This document shows positions 22,008 through 31,008 of a DNA stretch of 31,444 nucleotides, in pieces. The DNA comes from Endomicrobiia bacterium. GTDB taxonomy: Bacteria; Elusimicrobiota; Endomicrobiia; PHAN01. The notes under the pieces are model-generated. The model was not told where the DNA came from. It did no database searches and saw nothing but the letters and a program-made list of their open reading frames with translations. The number at the start of each line of letters is the position of its first letter. Positions within the stretch are counted from its first letter, which is position 1. The translations under genes were made by a program, and so were the position numbers. The DNA lies in contig JASEHK010000001.1 in assembly GCA_030018875.1 (NCBI GenBank), positions 1 through 31,444 on the forward strand, read 5' to 3'.

Positions 22008-24308
22008 ATGTTTTTCCTTATATACATAGCGGCATTCGCATTTTATATTTTTCATATGGCTCCGTCGGTTACCGTCGGCGACGCAGGCGAGTTTATAGCC
22101 TCGGCGAAGATTCTGGGCATAGCCCACGCTCCGGGCTATCCGTTTTTCTCTCTGACGGGGAAAATAGTTTCATTGATGATACCGTGGGGGAGCGCGGCGT
22201 TCCGAATTAATATATTGAGCGCGGCGGCGGGGGCGGGGGCGGCGGCGGTCGTTTATAAATTGATAAGAGAAAATCTTACGCCCGACCGAGAGCGCTTCGC
22301 GTCGTGGGCGGCCGTTGGCGCGGCGGCGGTATTCGCATCGTCCATTGCAGTGGCGCGCTCCGCGACCCAAACGGAGGTATTCACGCTCAACGCCCTTTTT
22401 GCCTCGATGATAACTTGGGCATTGCTGTCGTTCGCGCAAAGGCGCGAATATGTCGGCGACACGGCAAGAATTTTATCGGGCGGAGGCGGAAAATCGGAAC
22501 GATTTTTATATCTGGCGTCATTTCTTTTCGGGCTGGGGGCTTCAAATCATCAGACGATAATTCTTTTGCTTCCGGCTGCGGTCTGGCTGATATTGCGCGA
22601 GCGCGCGGCGCTATTGCTGCGACGCGCGCCCATACTATTATTATTCGCGGCTCTGGGCTTTTCGCTCAACTTTTATCTGCCGATAAGGGCGACGGCAAAG
22701 CCCGCGCTCAACGTGGGCGACCCGTCCACCCCACGCAATTTCGTAAGAGTCCTTCGCCGCGCGGACTACGGAACGCTTAAACTCACCGCCGGAGAAAAGC
22801 CGGTATATTCGACGGCCGCGCTCATCAGACAGTCGCGTCGGGTCATAAGCGGAATCGCAAGGGAATTCGGCGTTGCGGGCGCAATTGTTATTTTGACGGG
22901 CGCGGGGGCTATTGCGGCGGGGAAGATTATTCTGCCCGCCGGCGCGGCGGGTTTTTGGTTTATTCTCTACCTGTTCGCCGTGCCGTTTTTTATTTTCATG
23001 GGAAACCTTCCGTTCGACGCGGAATCGGAGGGAATACTCGAGCGTTTTTACGTGATGGGAAACATCCCGCTTGTTTTTCTTTTGGCCGCGGGAGCCGAAG
23101 CGACGCGAAAAATAATCGTGAAAATGTCGTCAAAAAAAATATCGCCCGAGAAGCAAACTCCCGGACGGGATGCAGAAGCGATGCCCGTCGCGGGCCGCAT
23201 TTTACAAGCCGTTCCGGCGGCGGCGATATTCGCTTTCGCTTTTTTTAACGCCGTCGCCAATCGAAAAGATTTCGATTTAAGGCATTATTTCCTGGCGCAC
23301 GATTACGGCAGAAATGTGCTGAAAACCGTCGAGCCGCGCGGAGCTCTTTTTATGGACGGCGGCGACGACACATTTTACACTACGGCTTATTTCGTCTTCG
23401 CCGAAAAACTGCGAGAGGACGTATCCCTTTTCGACAGAGGCGCGGTGGTTTTTCAATCCCCTTACGGCGCGGACTTCAGGCGCTTGACGCGGGACGAAAA
23501 AGACATCAGACGCTCGACGGTCGAAAAACTGTTCGCGGCGCGACGGCCGGTATATTTTTCAACTTTCAACAAGGATATAATGGGACGCGGGGGAGTGAGC
23601 CAGACGGGAATTTTATATCGGGCGCGCAACGGGCTGAAAACATCCGACGCGATAATGGCCGCGATAAAAGACGGCGGCCTCAAAACGGCGGGCGACTGGT
23701 TTTTCAATTTCTATTCGATGAGAAACGTCTTCGAAGAGTTGACGGATTCCAGGTCCAGGGCGCTGCAGCCGATATATCCGTTTCTTGAGGCGTCCGCGAT
23801 GGCGGAAGAGGCATCCAAATCCGCCGTCGGGAACACCGCCATCGGCGGAATCACCGTGAAATCCGCCTCGATTTTAGATTACTGCCTCAAACGATGGCCC
23901 GAGGTTTCATGGCTTGAAACCAACGCTGCCATCGAAGCGGAGCACATCGCCTATTCACGTTTTATCGTCGGAGATTTTGAAACGGCAAAAGGCCTGTATG
24001 AAATGATAACGCGGCACAATCCGATGAACTATTCGGCGTGGACGAATATGGGGGTCGTGTTCGAAAGGATGGGCCGAGGCGACAAGGCGCTTGAATGCTA
24101 CGCGCGCGCATATCAGGCCAATCCCAGACATACTTCGGCTTATTATAACGCCGCGGTGATTTACTGGAAAAGGGGGGACTGGGAGAAGGTGGCGGAGTTT
24201 TTCGGGGAGGTCGTGGAAATAGAGCCTCGAAATGACAAGGCCAGGGGATATCTTGATGCTGCCCGCTCAAAAATCGTCAAACAACCTACCGTCTTAAAAA
24301 CACCATAA
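22008..24308 (+). CDS. DUF2723 membrane protein with C-terminal TPR repeats
   Basis: A 766-aa protein. The first membrane helix (1-17) is followed by the DUF2723 signature APSVTVGDAGEFI (Asp25, Glu28) and LGIAHAPGYPFF, the acidic-loop pattern of GT-C glycosyltransferases such as PMT/ArnT. Several more helices extend to about residue 420, then a soluble part. The C-terminus (about 650-750) contains TPR repeats, for example YSAWTNMGVVFERMGRGDKA and SAYYNAAVIYWKRGDWEKV. The likely role is transfer of a lipid-linked sugar to exported protein or envelope material; the substrate is unknown. No Shine-Dalgarno site precedes the ATG, but an in-frame TGA upstream and the need for the first helix support this start. 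Confidence 0.85.
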   Translation: MFFLIYIAAFAFYIFHMAPSVTVGDAGEFIASAKILGIAHAPGYPFFSLTGKIVSLMIPWGSAAFRINILSAAAGAGAAAVVYKLIRENLTPDRERFASWAAVGAAAVFASSIAVARSATQTEVFTLNALFASMITWALLSFAQRREYVGDTARILSGGGGKSERFLYLASFLFGLGASNHQTIILLLPAAVWLILRERAALLLRRAPILLLFAALGFSLNFYLPIRATAKPALNVGDPSTPRNFVRVLRRADYGTLKLTAGEKPVYSTAALIRQSRRVISGIAREFGVAGAIVILTGAGAIAAGKIILPAGAAGFWFILYLFAVPFFIFMGNLPFDAESEGILERFYVMGNIPLVFLLAAGAEATRKIIVKMSSKKISPEKQTPGRDAEAMPVAGRILQAVPAAAIFAFAFFNAVANRKDFDLRHYFLAHDYGRNVLKTVEPRGALFMDGGDDTFYTTAYFVFAEKLREDVSLFDRGAVVFQSPYGADFRRLTRDEKDIRRSTVEKLFAARRPVYFSTFNKDIMGRGGVSQTGILYRARNGLKTSDAIMAAIKDGGLKTAGDWFFNFYSMRNVFEELTDSRSRALQPIYPFLEASAMAEEASKSAVGNTAIGGITVKSASILDYCLKRWPEVSWLETNAAIEAEHIAYSRFIVGDFETAKGLYEMITRHNPMNYSAWTNMGVVFERMGRGDKALECYARAYQANPRHTSAYYNAAVIYWKRGDWEKVAEFFGEVVEIEPRNDKARGYLDAARSKIVKQPTVLKTP

Positions 24309-24346
24309 ACAGCACGGTCATCAGGGCGACCTGTCCGGCCCAGTAG

Positions 24347-24460
24347 GGGCGAAAAATCTTTCGCCCTCGGAAGTTTTTCGCCGTCGGGGTTCTGCGTCAC
24401 CGGAAAATGAAGTAGGGGCGAAAAATCTTTCGCCCTCGGGGGCGAAAAATCTTTCGCCCC
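24347..24460. repeat. Triple hairpin repeat GGGCGAAA-AATC-TTTCGCCC
   Basis: Three copies of a 20-base perfect hairpin GGGCGAAAAATCTTTCGCCC lie at 24347-24366, 24416-24435 and 24440-24459. The last has a 9-bp stem (24439-24460). Copies 1 and 2 share the left flank AGTAGGG, and copy 3 has the inverted right flank CCCCTACT. Copies 2 and 3 together form a larger inverted unit. The array sits between the convergent DUF2723 and gatB genes, where it may act as a bidirectional terminator. Confidence 0.8.
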
Positions 24461-25947
24461 TACTTCAACAAATCTTTCAGTATGGCATTGACCGCGGAGG
24501 GATTCGCGCGGCCCGAAGATTTTTTCATTGCCGCGCCGACGAGAGCCCCGAGCGCGCGTTCTTTGCCGGAACGGTATTCTCCGACGGCGACGGGGTTTTC
24601 TGTTATAGCGTCTTGGCAATACTTTTTTATGGCTCCCTCGTCGGTTATCTGGACGAGATTTTTTTCTTTTACGATGTCGGCCACGGTTTTGCCGCGAGAA
24701 CCCCCCGCAATTTCTTCAAAAACGATTTTCGCCGCTTTGCCGGATATTGCGTTCGAGGATATTAAATTGACTATTTCGGCGAGCGAGGCGGACTGTATCA
24801 AATCGTCGTATTGCGAAAAGTTCCCTCCCTTGGGTATGACGTCGCGCGCGTTGAAGCGTCCGAGCAGTTCGTTTATGACCCAGTTGGCGAGAAGTTTGTA
24901 AGTTTCGGGTTTCTTGTCCGCCAACGCGCGGGCTGCGGCTTCGAAATAATCCGCCAGAGTTTTTTGGGCGGTGAGAATGCCCGCGTCATAATCGGAAAGT
25001 CCGTATTCCGACACGAAACGTCCGCGCTTTGCCGACGGAAGCTCGGCTACCTGCTTGGCGACCATCGTCAAAAATTCCTCGGAAAGCTCCAGCGGCGGCA
25101 AATCAGGCTCGGGAAAATAACGGTAGTCGTTGGCTTCTTCCTTGGCGCGCATAAGGCGGGTTTCTTGGGCCGCCGTATCCCAAAGCCTCGTCTCCTGAAA
25201 TATCAATCCCCCCGACGACAAAACCTCCGTCTGCCTTTTTATCTCATATCCGAGCGCGTCGCGCACACCCTTGGTGGTGTTCATGTTTTTAAGTTCGGTC
25301 TTTACACCAAGCGCGGTTTGACCGACGGGACGGATGGACACGTTGGCGTCGCAACGGAATTTTCCCTCCTCCATATTACAATCGGAAACTTCGCAGTATT
25401 CGAGCACTGATTTAAGGGCGTTGAGATAAAGCCACGCCTCCTCGGGCGAGGCGATGTCGGGCTCGGTGACTATCTCCATAAGAGGAATGCCGGCGCGATT
25501 GTAGTCCACGAGCGTGTGGTCGAGTTCGCGCGATCCGACGGCGTGAAGAAGTTTTCCGGTGTCTTCTTCGAGATGAATTCTTTTTATGCGGATTTTTTTC
25601 GGCGGCGCTTTTTCATCGGATTTTATTTCGAGAAAGCCGTCCTCGGCCACGGGAAGTTCGTACTGCGATATCTGAAAGTTTTTAGGCAGGTCGGGATAAA
25701 AATAATGCTTCCGCGCGAATATTGATTTTTTGTTTATGCGACAGCCGAGCGCGAAGGCCGAGCGCGCTATGAGCTCTACGGCGCGCCCGTTCAATACCGG
25801 CAGAACCCCGGGCTGACCGGTGCATACGGGACAGATATTGGTGTTCGGCGGCGAGGCGAACTCCGTCGAGCAAGAGCAAAATGCCTTGCTTGAAGTTTTG
25901 AGGTGAGTGTGGACTTCAAGACCTATGACGGCTTCGTAGTTATTCAT
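24460..25947 (-). CDS. gatB: Aspartyl/glutamyl-tRNA(Asn/Gln) amidotransferase subunit B
   Basis: A 495-aa subunit of the GatCAB amidotransferase, which turns misacylated Glu-tRNA(Gln) or Asp-tRNA(Asn) into the correct product. Signatures: YEAVIGLEVHTHLKT, zinc-binding cysteines FCSCS and CPVCTGQPG (Cys24, 26, 39, 42), KHYFYPDLPKNFQISQYE, RIHLEEDTGK, and ELKNMNTTKGVRDAL. The C-terminal YqeY-like tail ends ALVGAAMKKSSGRANPSAV. GatA and GatC are not nearby. The ATG overlaps the ftsB/divIC stop as ATGA. The TAG stop codon lies in the flank of the hairpin repeat. Confidence 0.95.
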   Translation of the reverse strand: MNNYEAVIGLEVHTHLKTSSKAFCSCSTEFASPPNTNICPVCTGQPGVLPVLNGRAVELIARSAFALGCRINKKSIFARKHYFYPDLPKNFQISQYELPVAEDGFLEIKSDEKAPPKKIRIKRIHLEEDTGKLLHAVGSRELDHTLVDYNRAGIPLMEIVTEPDIASPEEAWLYLNALKSVLEYCEVSDCNMEEGKFRCDANVSIRPVGQTALGVKTELKNMNTTKGVRDALGYEIKRQTEVLSSGGLIFQETRLWDTAAQETRLMRAKEEANDYRYFPEPDLPPLELSEEFLTMVAKQVAELPSAKRGRFVSEYGLSDYDAGILTAQKTLADYFEAAARALADKKPETYKLLANWVINELLGRFNARDVIPKGGNFSQYDDLIQSASLAEIVNLISSNAISGKAAKIVFEEIAGGSRGKTVADIVKEKNLVQITDEGAIKKYCQDAITENPVAVGEYRSGKERALGALVGAAMKKSSGRANPSAVNAILKDLLK

Positions 25948-26282
25948 TGCGCGGATTTTTTCCCGACGGTCGTCGCGGCCACGGAACCATGGACATAGGA
26001 TTTCAGGCGCCCGCCGGAGCCGAATCTGTATTCGACCTCGCCAGGCTTCAGCATCCCCAATTCCCGTCGGATGGTCGCGGAGCAGTAGGCGTCGTTCGTT
26101 TCAAGAAGTTTTATTTCGTCGGCCAGGCGCTCGTTTTCTTTTTCTAATCGCAAGATATTGTCGAGCATTTTTCTTCTGCCTATCTCCTGCCTGATCAAAC
26201 GCCTTGAATTCGGATTGACGACGAGATAAACCAGCGCCGAGGCGATCAATATCTTCCTTATCGTCGAGGCGCGGATCTTCAT
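25944..26282 (-). CDS. FtsB/DivIC-type septum formation initiator protein
   Basis: From the ATG at 26282 the protein has 112 residues; an upstream TTG inside eno is less likely. It has a short cytoplasmic N-terminus, one membrane helix (about residues 11-23, ILIASALVYLVV), then a coiled coil (LDNILRLEKENERLADEIKLLE) and a conserved REELGML-type segment (ATIRRELGMLKPGEVEYRF). This is the FtsB/DivIC pattern: a bitopic divisome protein working with FtsL and FtsQ. It starts 4 bases after the eno stop, an arrangement seen in many bacteria (eno-ftsB). Confidence 0.88.
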   Translation of the reverse strand: MKIRASTIRKILIASALVYLVVNPNSRRLIRQEIGRRKMLDNILRLEKENERLADEIKLLETNDAYCSATIRRELGMLKPGEVEYRFGSGGRLKSYVHGSVAATTVGKKSAQ

Positions 26283-26286
26283 AAAG

Positions 26287-27591
26287 TTATTTTTTACGCT
26301 CAAATATCAACGCCCCCGGATAAGACGCACGATTTCCAAGTTGCTCTTCGATGTAAAGAAGCCTGTTGTATTTGCAAATTCTGTCGGTGCGGGAGGCCGA
26401 GCCTGTCTTTATCTGCCCCGTGTTGAGCGCCACGGCAAGGTCGGCTATAAAAGTGTCCTCGGTCTCGCCGGAGCGATGGCTTATCACGGCGGCATAGCCG
26501 GACTTATACGCCATATTTACGCACTCGACGGTCTGGGTGAGCGTACCTATCTGATTTACTTTTATCAGTATGGCGTTGCCGATTCCCTTTTTTATGCCCT
26601 CGGCGAATATTTGTGGATTCGTGACGAAAATATCGTCGCCGACGAGCTGGATTTTGGAGCCGAGCGAATCGGTGAGTTTTTTCCAACCGGCCCAATCTTT
26701 CTCGGAAAGACCGTCTTCTATGGACACGATGGGATACTTCGAAACAAGTTTTGAGTAAAACCCGATCATTGCGTCGGAGGACTTTTTCTTGTCTTCCTTT
26801 TCGCCGTCGAGGGTATAAGTTCCTTCTTCGTAAAATTCGCTGGCGGCCGGATCGAGCGCTATGAAAATATCTTTTCCAGGAACATAGCCGGCCTTTTTGA
26901 CGGCCTCTATTATGACTTCAAGGGCCTCTTCGTTCGAACCCAGATTGGGAGCGAATCCGCCTTCGTCTCCGACGGATGTGACGTAACCGCGGGATTTAAG
27001 AACTCCTTTGAGATTATGGAAAATTTCGGCCCCCGCTCTTAAGCCCTCGCGAAAGTTCGGCATTCCGGCCGGAGATATCATAAACTCCTGAAGGTCAACG
27101 TTATTGTCGGCGTGCGCGCCGCCATTTATTATGTTCATCATCGGAACGGGCAACTTAAAATCGCCCGAAGCAATCCCGAAGGCCTCTCTTATATAAAGGT
27201 AAAGCGGCATTTTTTTTGAGACGGCCGCGGCGCGGGCGACGGCCAGAGACACTCCTAATACGGCATTGGCGCCGAGGTTGGACTTATATTCCGTGCCGTC
27301 GAGCGCGAGCATCGCGGCGTCGAGTTTTTTCTGGTCGAAGGCGTCCATTCCCGCCACGGCGGGAGCGATATTGTCGTTGACGTTAGAGACCGCTTTAAGC
27401 ACTCCTTTGCCGAGATAGCGCTTTTTGTCGCCGTCTCTCAATTCAAGCGCCTCCCTTTCACCCGTGGACGCTCCCGACGGAACTGCGGCCGATGCTATGA
27501 CGCCGTCGTCTAAAACGGCCTCGACGGATACGGTGGGATTTCCGCGCGAATCGAGTATTTCCAAGGCCCTGAGGGTTTTGATTTTGGACAT
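26287..27591 (-). CDS. eno: Enolase
   Basis: A 434-aa glycolytic enzyme converting 2-phosphoglycerate to phosphoenolpyruvate. Conserved segments: ALEILDSRGNPTV, VPSGASTGEREALELRD, NIINGGAHADNNVDLQEFM, VGDEGGFAPNL, the metal ligands in ALDPAASEFYE, SIEDGLSEKDW and LVGDDIFVTN, the catalytic lysine region ILIKVNQIGTLTQT, and ISHRSGETEDTFIADLAVA. Length is normal. AAGGAG precedes the ATG. It is first of the eno-ftsB/divIC-gatB run. Confidence 0.97.
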   Translation of the reverse strand: MSKIKTLRALEILDSRGNPTVSVEAVLDDGVIASAAVPSGASTGEREALELRDGDKKRYLGKGVLKAVSNVNDNIAPAVAGMDAFDQKKLDAAMLALDGTEYKSNLGANAVLGVSLAVARAAAVSKKMPLYLYIREAFGIASGDFKLPVPMMNIINGGAHADNNVDLQEFMISPAGMPNFREGLRAGAEIFHNLKGVLKSRGYVTSVGDEGGFAPNLGSNEEALEVIIEAVKKAGYVPGKDIFIALDPAASEFYEEGTYTLDGEKEDKKKSSDAMIGFYSKLVSKYPIVSIEDGLSEKDWAGWKKLTDSLGSKIQLVGDDIFVTNPQIFAEGIKKGIGNAILIKVNQIGTLTQTVECVNMAYKSGYAAVISHRSGETEDTFIADLAVALNTGQIKTGSASRTDRICKYNRLLYIEEQLGNRASYPGALIFERKK

Positions 27592-27708
27592 GGCTTTCTC
27601 CTTATGAGTGGAAAATATTTTTTGACGAATGGCGACTGATACTGAAAATCAATATCGCGCCGCTTACGTTTCCCGACTTCAAAGATTCTATCAAATGGCT
27701 CCGTGATT

Positions 27709-29085
27709 TTAAAAAACCCACTCCGCTTCGCGGAGCGCCTCCGATACCGCTCCGGCAAGGCGCGCGGCGGATTTATCGTCCAGAGAGACTGCGCCTCGGC
27801 GAACGGCGTCGCGCAGACGCTTCAATTCCCGAAGCGCTTCCCGTCGAACTTTGGGAGATTTGTCGCGCCACAGCCCGACGAGAAGTTCCAATGTGTCGTC
27901 GTTGGCGAGACCGGCCAGCGACTTGGCTATGTTAGCGCGGATGAGTGGGTTTAAGTTCGTTGACATCTCTTTAAGAAACGTCAGGCATCCGTTCGGCGAG
28001 ACCGAATAAAGCTCGCGCGCATGAGACGCTATGCGCTCCCTTGCAGCATCAAGCGCGACCGATGAATCTTCGTCTATATAGGTGGCGTCGCCTATGCTTT
28101 CAAGCACTTTGGCCCGACCGCCGTGGACAGCCGCGTTCTGAGAGTCCGACGGAAAAAGCGCCCCGCCCTTGAGTATCTCTTCAATCTGTCTTTGTCTTAT
28201 GTCGAGCCCGAGTCGAAGTTGTTCCTCAAAATGTCTGTTCTTGATATTTTTTTCTTCTTTGAGTTCCCCTATTGCGCGAATGGAGTTTTCCTTTTCGTAC
28301 TTCAAGGCCTCTTTCATCCTTTCGAGTTCCACCGCGCGGGCGGCGGCGACGTTTTTGAGTTTTTCATTTTCTTCGACGACAATCGCGACTTTGCGCTCAT
28401 ATTTTTTGATTCGGCCCGGCATTATGAAAACAATGACGATATTGACGATAATAAACGCCGCCGCCGCGGCTGCAAACAAAGCGGCGGTCGCCTTCGTGAC
28501 GGCATACATCGGCGGAGGCGGCGGCTCGGCGACGATGGGAAAATGCGGGGCGAGCGGTGGCGCGGGCTTAACGGCCGCGGCGGGTTTTGCGGCCGACGAC
28601 GCCGGAGCCGACTTCGGTGAGGCGGAAGGCGGAGCGGTACGCTCCATTATATTTTTCGTTACATCGTAAAGGTTGGCTATTCTGGCGTCGGAAGGGTTGT
28701 AAACCCTCGCCTTTTCAAGATAGCCGAGCGCTTTTTTGTAATCGCGGGCGTTATGCGCATCCTGCGCGCCGTCGTAAAAAATCCTGGCCGCGAACTCCGC
28801 TATCTTGGTATTGCCCGGCTCAAGAGCCGCGGCATGAGCGGCATTTGAAGCCGCCGATTCTATATCGCCTTGGATGTATTTTTCCATGGCGGCGTTAAAA
28901 TATATGGCGGCGTCGGTTTCATTCTGCGTTAATTGTGCCGACGCGCGGGGCACAAACGCCGCGAACATTATCAGCAGGCACGCGAAAAAACGACGCGGGC
29001 GCGGCGCGTGGATATTTACCGATGGCCGCAACGATAACCGCCGGCAAACGGGTGAGTAAGCCCTTGAATAAATGTTGTTTTTCAT
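27709..29085 (-). CDS. TPR / transmembrane / HEAT-like repeat protein
   Basis: A 458-aa protein with distinct parts in order: a basic N-terminus with a hydrophobic signal-like segment (about 33-50, ending PRASAQ); TPR-like helices (about 55-150, such as AAIYFNAAMEKYIQGDIESA and DYKKALGYLEKARVYNPSDA); an Ala/Pro-rich linker (150-195); a membrane helix (about 203-228); a long coiled coil (230-310); and a C-terminal HEAT-like region (about 370-455) with LRANIAKSLAGLANDDTLEL and KVRREALRELKRL. It probably spans the inner membrane with the TPRs outside and the HEAT-like part inside. It overlaps the preceding outer-membrane protein gene by ATGA, suggesting they act together. Confidence 0.78.
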   Translation of the reverse strand: MKNNIYSRAYSPVCRRLSLRPSVNIHAPRPRRFFACLLIMFAAFVPRASAQLTQNETDAAIYFNAAMEKYIQGDIESAASNAAHAAALEPGNTKIAEFAARIFYDGAQDAHNARDYKKALGYLEKARVYNPSDARIANLYDVTKNIMERTAPPSASPKSAPASSAAKPAAAVKPAPPLAPHFPIVAEPPPPPMYAVTKATAALFAAAAAAFIIVNIVIVFIMPGRIKKYERKVAIVVEENEKLKNVAAARAVELERMKEALKYEKENSIRAIGELKEEKNIKNRHFEEQLRLGLDIRQRQIEEILKGGALFPSDSQNAAVHGGRAKVLESIGDATYIDEDSSVALDAARERIASHARELYSVSPNGCLTFLKEMSTNLNPLIRANIAKSLAGLANDDTLELLVGLWRDKSPKVRREALRELKRLRDAVRRGAVSLDDKSAARLAGAVSEALREAEWVF

Positions 29086-30548
29086 CGTCCCTCCATATCC
29101 ATAACCGTCTGAATGCGCCGCAAAAATCCCAGCGCCTCGGAATTGGTCGGCTGTATTTTTATGACTTCGAAAAGCTCGCCTTTGGCGTCGGTATATTTTT
29201 TTTCGGCGGCAAAAAGACGCGCGCGCGCCAAATAAGAGTAAATCCGCGCCTTTTCGTTGTCGGGCTGGGCGCCTATTATCCAGAGGGCGTTCTCGACGAC
29301 ACTCGCATAATCTCCCTTTTTGTAATCCGTCTCCATCTCGAACATTTTTCTTTTTACTATGGCCTCGCTCGTGATGGCTTTGATTTCGGCAAGCATTCTG
29401 CGGGCATCCTCGTTGCGAGGATCTATCTTGAGTATCTGACCCAACTTTGCTTCGGCGCGGGCATATTTTTTTTCGCCGAAGTCCCGAGCGGCCGATAAAT
29501 ATATTGACGATATTTTTCTTTCTCTGGCGAGGCGGTCGCGCTCGTCGGAGAGAAATTTTCTTTCGAGCGCCGCGCTCCTTGATATGGCGGCGCGCTCGTA
29601 CTCGAGATTTCTGAGTTCCTCTTCGGCGCGAAGCTCGGCCGCCGTCGGCTCGACGGAAAACCGCGTCGTGACCGTGAAAATGTGCGCTATGCCCAAAGGA
29701 TGATAAAACATCCCGTAGTCAAAACTCGCGCGGCGAAACTCCAGGCCGAATCCCGCGGATACGGATTTTTTGTTGAGGCCGGCGCGCCATGTGATTCCGC
29801 GCGGATATTCGTACCGGGCGCCGACGAACCACTTAAGCGCGGCGGAAGCGGAGAAAGCCGCCTGATAAAGCAAATCGAAACTCGCCGATGCGCGGCGATG
29901 AGCAAAATAATGCTTGATGCCGCCGCGCAGCGACGGCCGTATCTCGTCGGCGCCGACATAAGACGGCGCCGCGCTTTGGACGGCGAGGCCGGCCTCGACA
30001 TCGTCCAGATAGAACATCGCGCCCAAATCGCACGTAACGGCTGACGCGGAGTAATCGGCCACGCTTTTGGTGTAATATTTCAGGGCTCCGGCGGCCACAC
30101 AACCTCCGCCGATGTCGCGCGAATATCCCGTCTTCATCATTATTTCCGAGGCGCCGAAACTGCCGGTGTCCTCGCCGAGTTCATTGGTGCCCGGCACGTC
30201 GCCAACGGACACGCCGGAGACGGAAGTCCACAGCGTGCGACACCCCTTAAAAGATGAAAGAGTGGTCTCAAGAGGTAAAACGTAAACGGCCGAATACCGG
30301 TTCGCGCCCTCGAAAAGCGGCGAAAATGTCAGCGATACTTCCTCTCGAAATCTCGACGAAAAACCGGCGGGATTATAATATTCGAACCCCGTGCCGCCCG
30401 CGCCGAGGGCGTCCGCGGATTGTCCGGAGGACTCCATGTTTTCGAGGGCGTGCCCCGACGAGCCGCGTTCCTGGAACCACGCGAAAGACCTTCCCGTGAA
30501 AGATAGCGCCAACGCGGCAAGAAAAGCGGCCGCGCGATGTTTTTTCAT
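29082..30548 (-). CDS. PorV/PorQ-like outer-membrane beta-barrel protein with C-terminal TPRs
   Basis: A 488-aa protein: signal peptide 1-23 (cleavage after SFA); N-terminal segment SADALGAGGTGFEYYNPAGF, typical of PorV/UPF0164-type barrels (the NPAG motif); a beta-rich region to about residue 325 ending FTVTTRFSVEP; then a charged helical linker (about 330-370); and TPR-like repeats (about 373-480: RAEAKLGQILKIDPRNEDA, YASVVENALWIIGAQPDNEKA, DAKGELFEVIKIQPTNSEAL). The barrel would sit in the outer membrane with the TPRs in the periplasm. Start and stop overlap the flanking genes by ATGA on both sides, so the three proteins are made together. Confidence 0.83.
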   Translation of the reverse strand: MKKHRAAAFLAALALSFTGRSFAWFQERGSSGHALENMESSGQSADALGAGGTGFEYYNPAGFSSRFREEVSLTFSPLFEGANRYSAVYVLPLETTLSSFKGCRTLWTSVSGVSVGDVPGTNELGEDTGSFGASEIMMKTGYSRDIGGGCVAAGALKYYTKSVADYSASAVTCDLGAMFYLDDVEAGLAVQSAAPSYVGADEIRPSLRGGIKHYFAHRRASASFDLLYQAAFSASAALKWFVGARYEYPRGITWRAGLNKKSVSAGFGLEFRRASFDYGMFYHPLGIAHIFTVTTRFSVEPTAAELRAEEELRNLEYERAAISRSAALERKFLSDERDRLARERKISSIYLSAARDFGEKKYARAEAKLGQILKIDPRNEDARRMLAEIKAITSEAIVKRKMFEMETDYKKGDYASVVENALWIIGAQPDNEKARIYSYLARARLFAAEKKYTDAKGELFEVIKIQPTNSEALGFLRRIQTVMDMEGR

Positions 30549-30913
30549 TTTTTGGCCAGTTGGGCGATTTTTTCTATAAGCGTCGCGATAGGAAACGGCT
30601 TCTCAAGATAGGCCGCCACATTAAGCTCGCTCTTGCTCTCGAGAAGCTCTTTGAGTTTGGCGTGGGCGGTAATCACTATCACCGGCGCCGAGGCCGTCAA
30701 CGGATCGCTCTTGATTTTTGCGGCGAACTCTCTGCCGTCCATTTTGGGCAGCATCAAATCAAGCACCACGACATCGGGGAGGAATGAAGTCATCTTCTCG
30801 AGAGCGTCCTCTCCGTCGAGCGAGATTTCGACTTCGTGGCCCGCATGTTCGAGCGCCATCGCCACAATCTCGGCGATGTCTTGTTCGTCTTCGACAACGA
30901 GTATTTTGGACAT
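30545..30913 (-). CDS. Stand-alone response regulator receiver domain (CheY-like)
   Basis: A 122-aa receiver domain only, without an output domain: acidic pair VVEDE (Glu8/Asp9), phospho-acceptor VVLDLMLPKMDG (Asp52), ITAHA (Thr82) and the conserved lysine YLEKPF (Lys105). AGGAGG lies 7 bases before the ATG. It overlaps the next gene by ATGA. No histidine kinase is in the window. With no DNA-binding part it must act through protein contacts. Confidence 0.93.
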   Translation of the reverse strand: MSKILVVEDEQDIAEIVAMALEHAGHEVEISLDGEDALEKMTSFLPDVVVLDLMLPKMDGREFAAKIKSDPLTASAPVIVITAHAKLKELLESKSELNVAAYLEKPFPIATLIEKIAQLAKK

Positions 30914-30933
30914 AAACGCGCCTCCTAATGTCG

Positions 30934-30991
30934 GGATTAAGTGGTAAGGATTAAGTTTTGTATTTTTTGCCTAATCCTTATCACTTAATCC
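30934..30991. repeat. 22-bp inverted repeat (GGATTAAG family)
   Basis: The left arm (30934-30955, begins GGATTAAGTGG) and right arm (30970-30991, ends CACTTAATCC) pair at 20 of 22 positions around a 14-base T-rich loop. It lies between the end of the secreted-protein gene and the response regulator. It could end transcription of the upstream gene or be a dispersed repeat. Confidence 0.65.
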
Positions 30992-31008
30992 TTAATCCTA
31001 ATTGTAAA

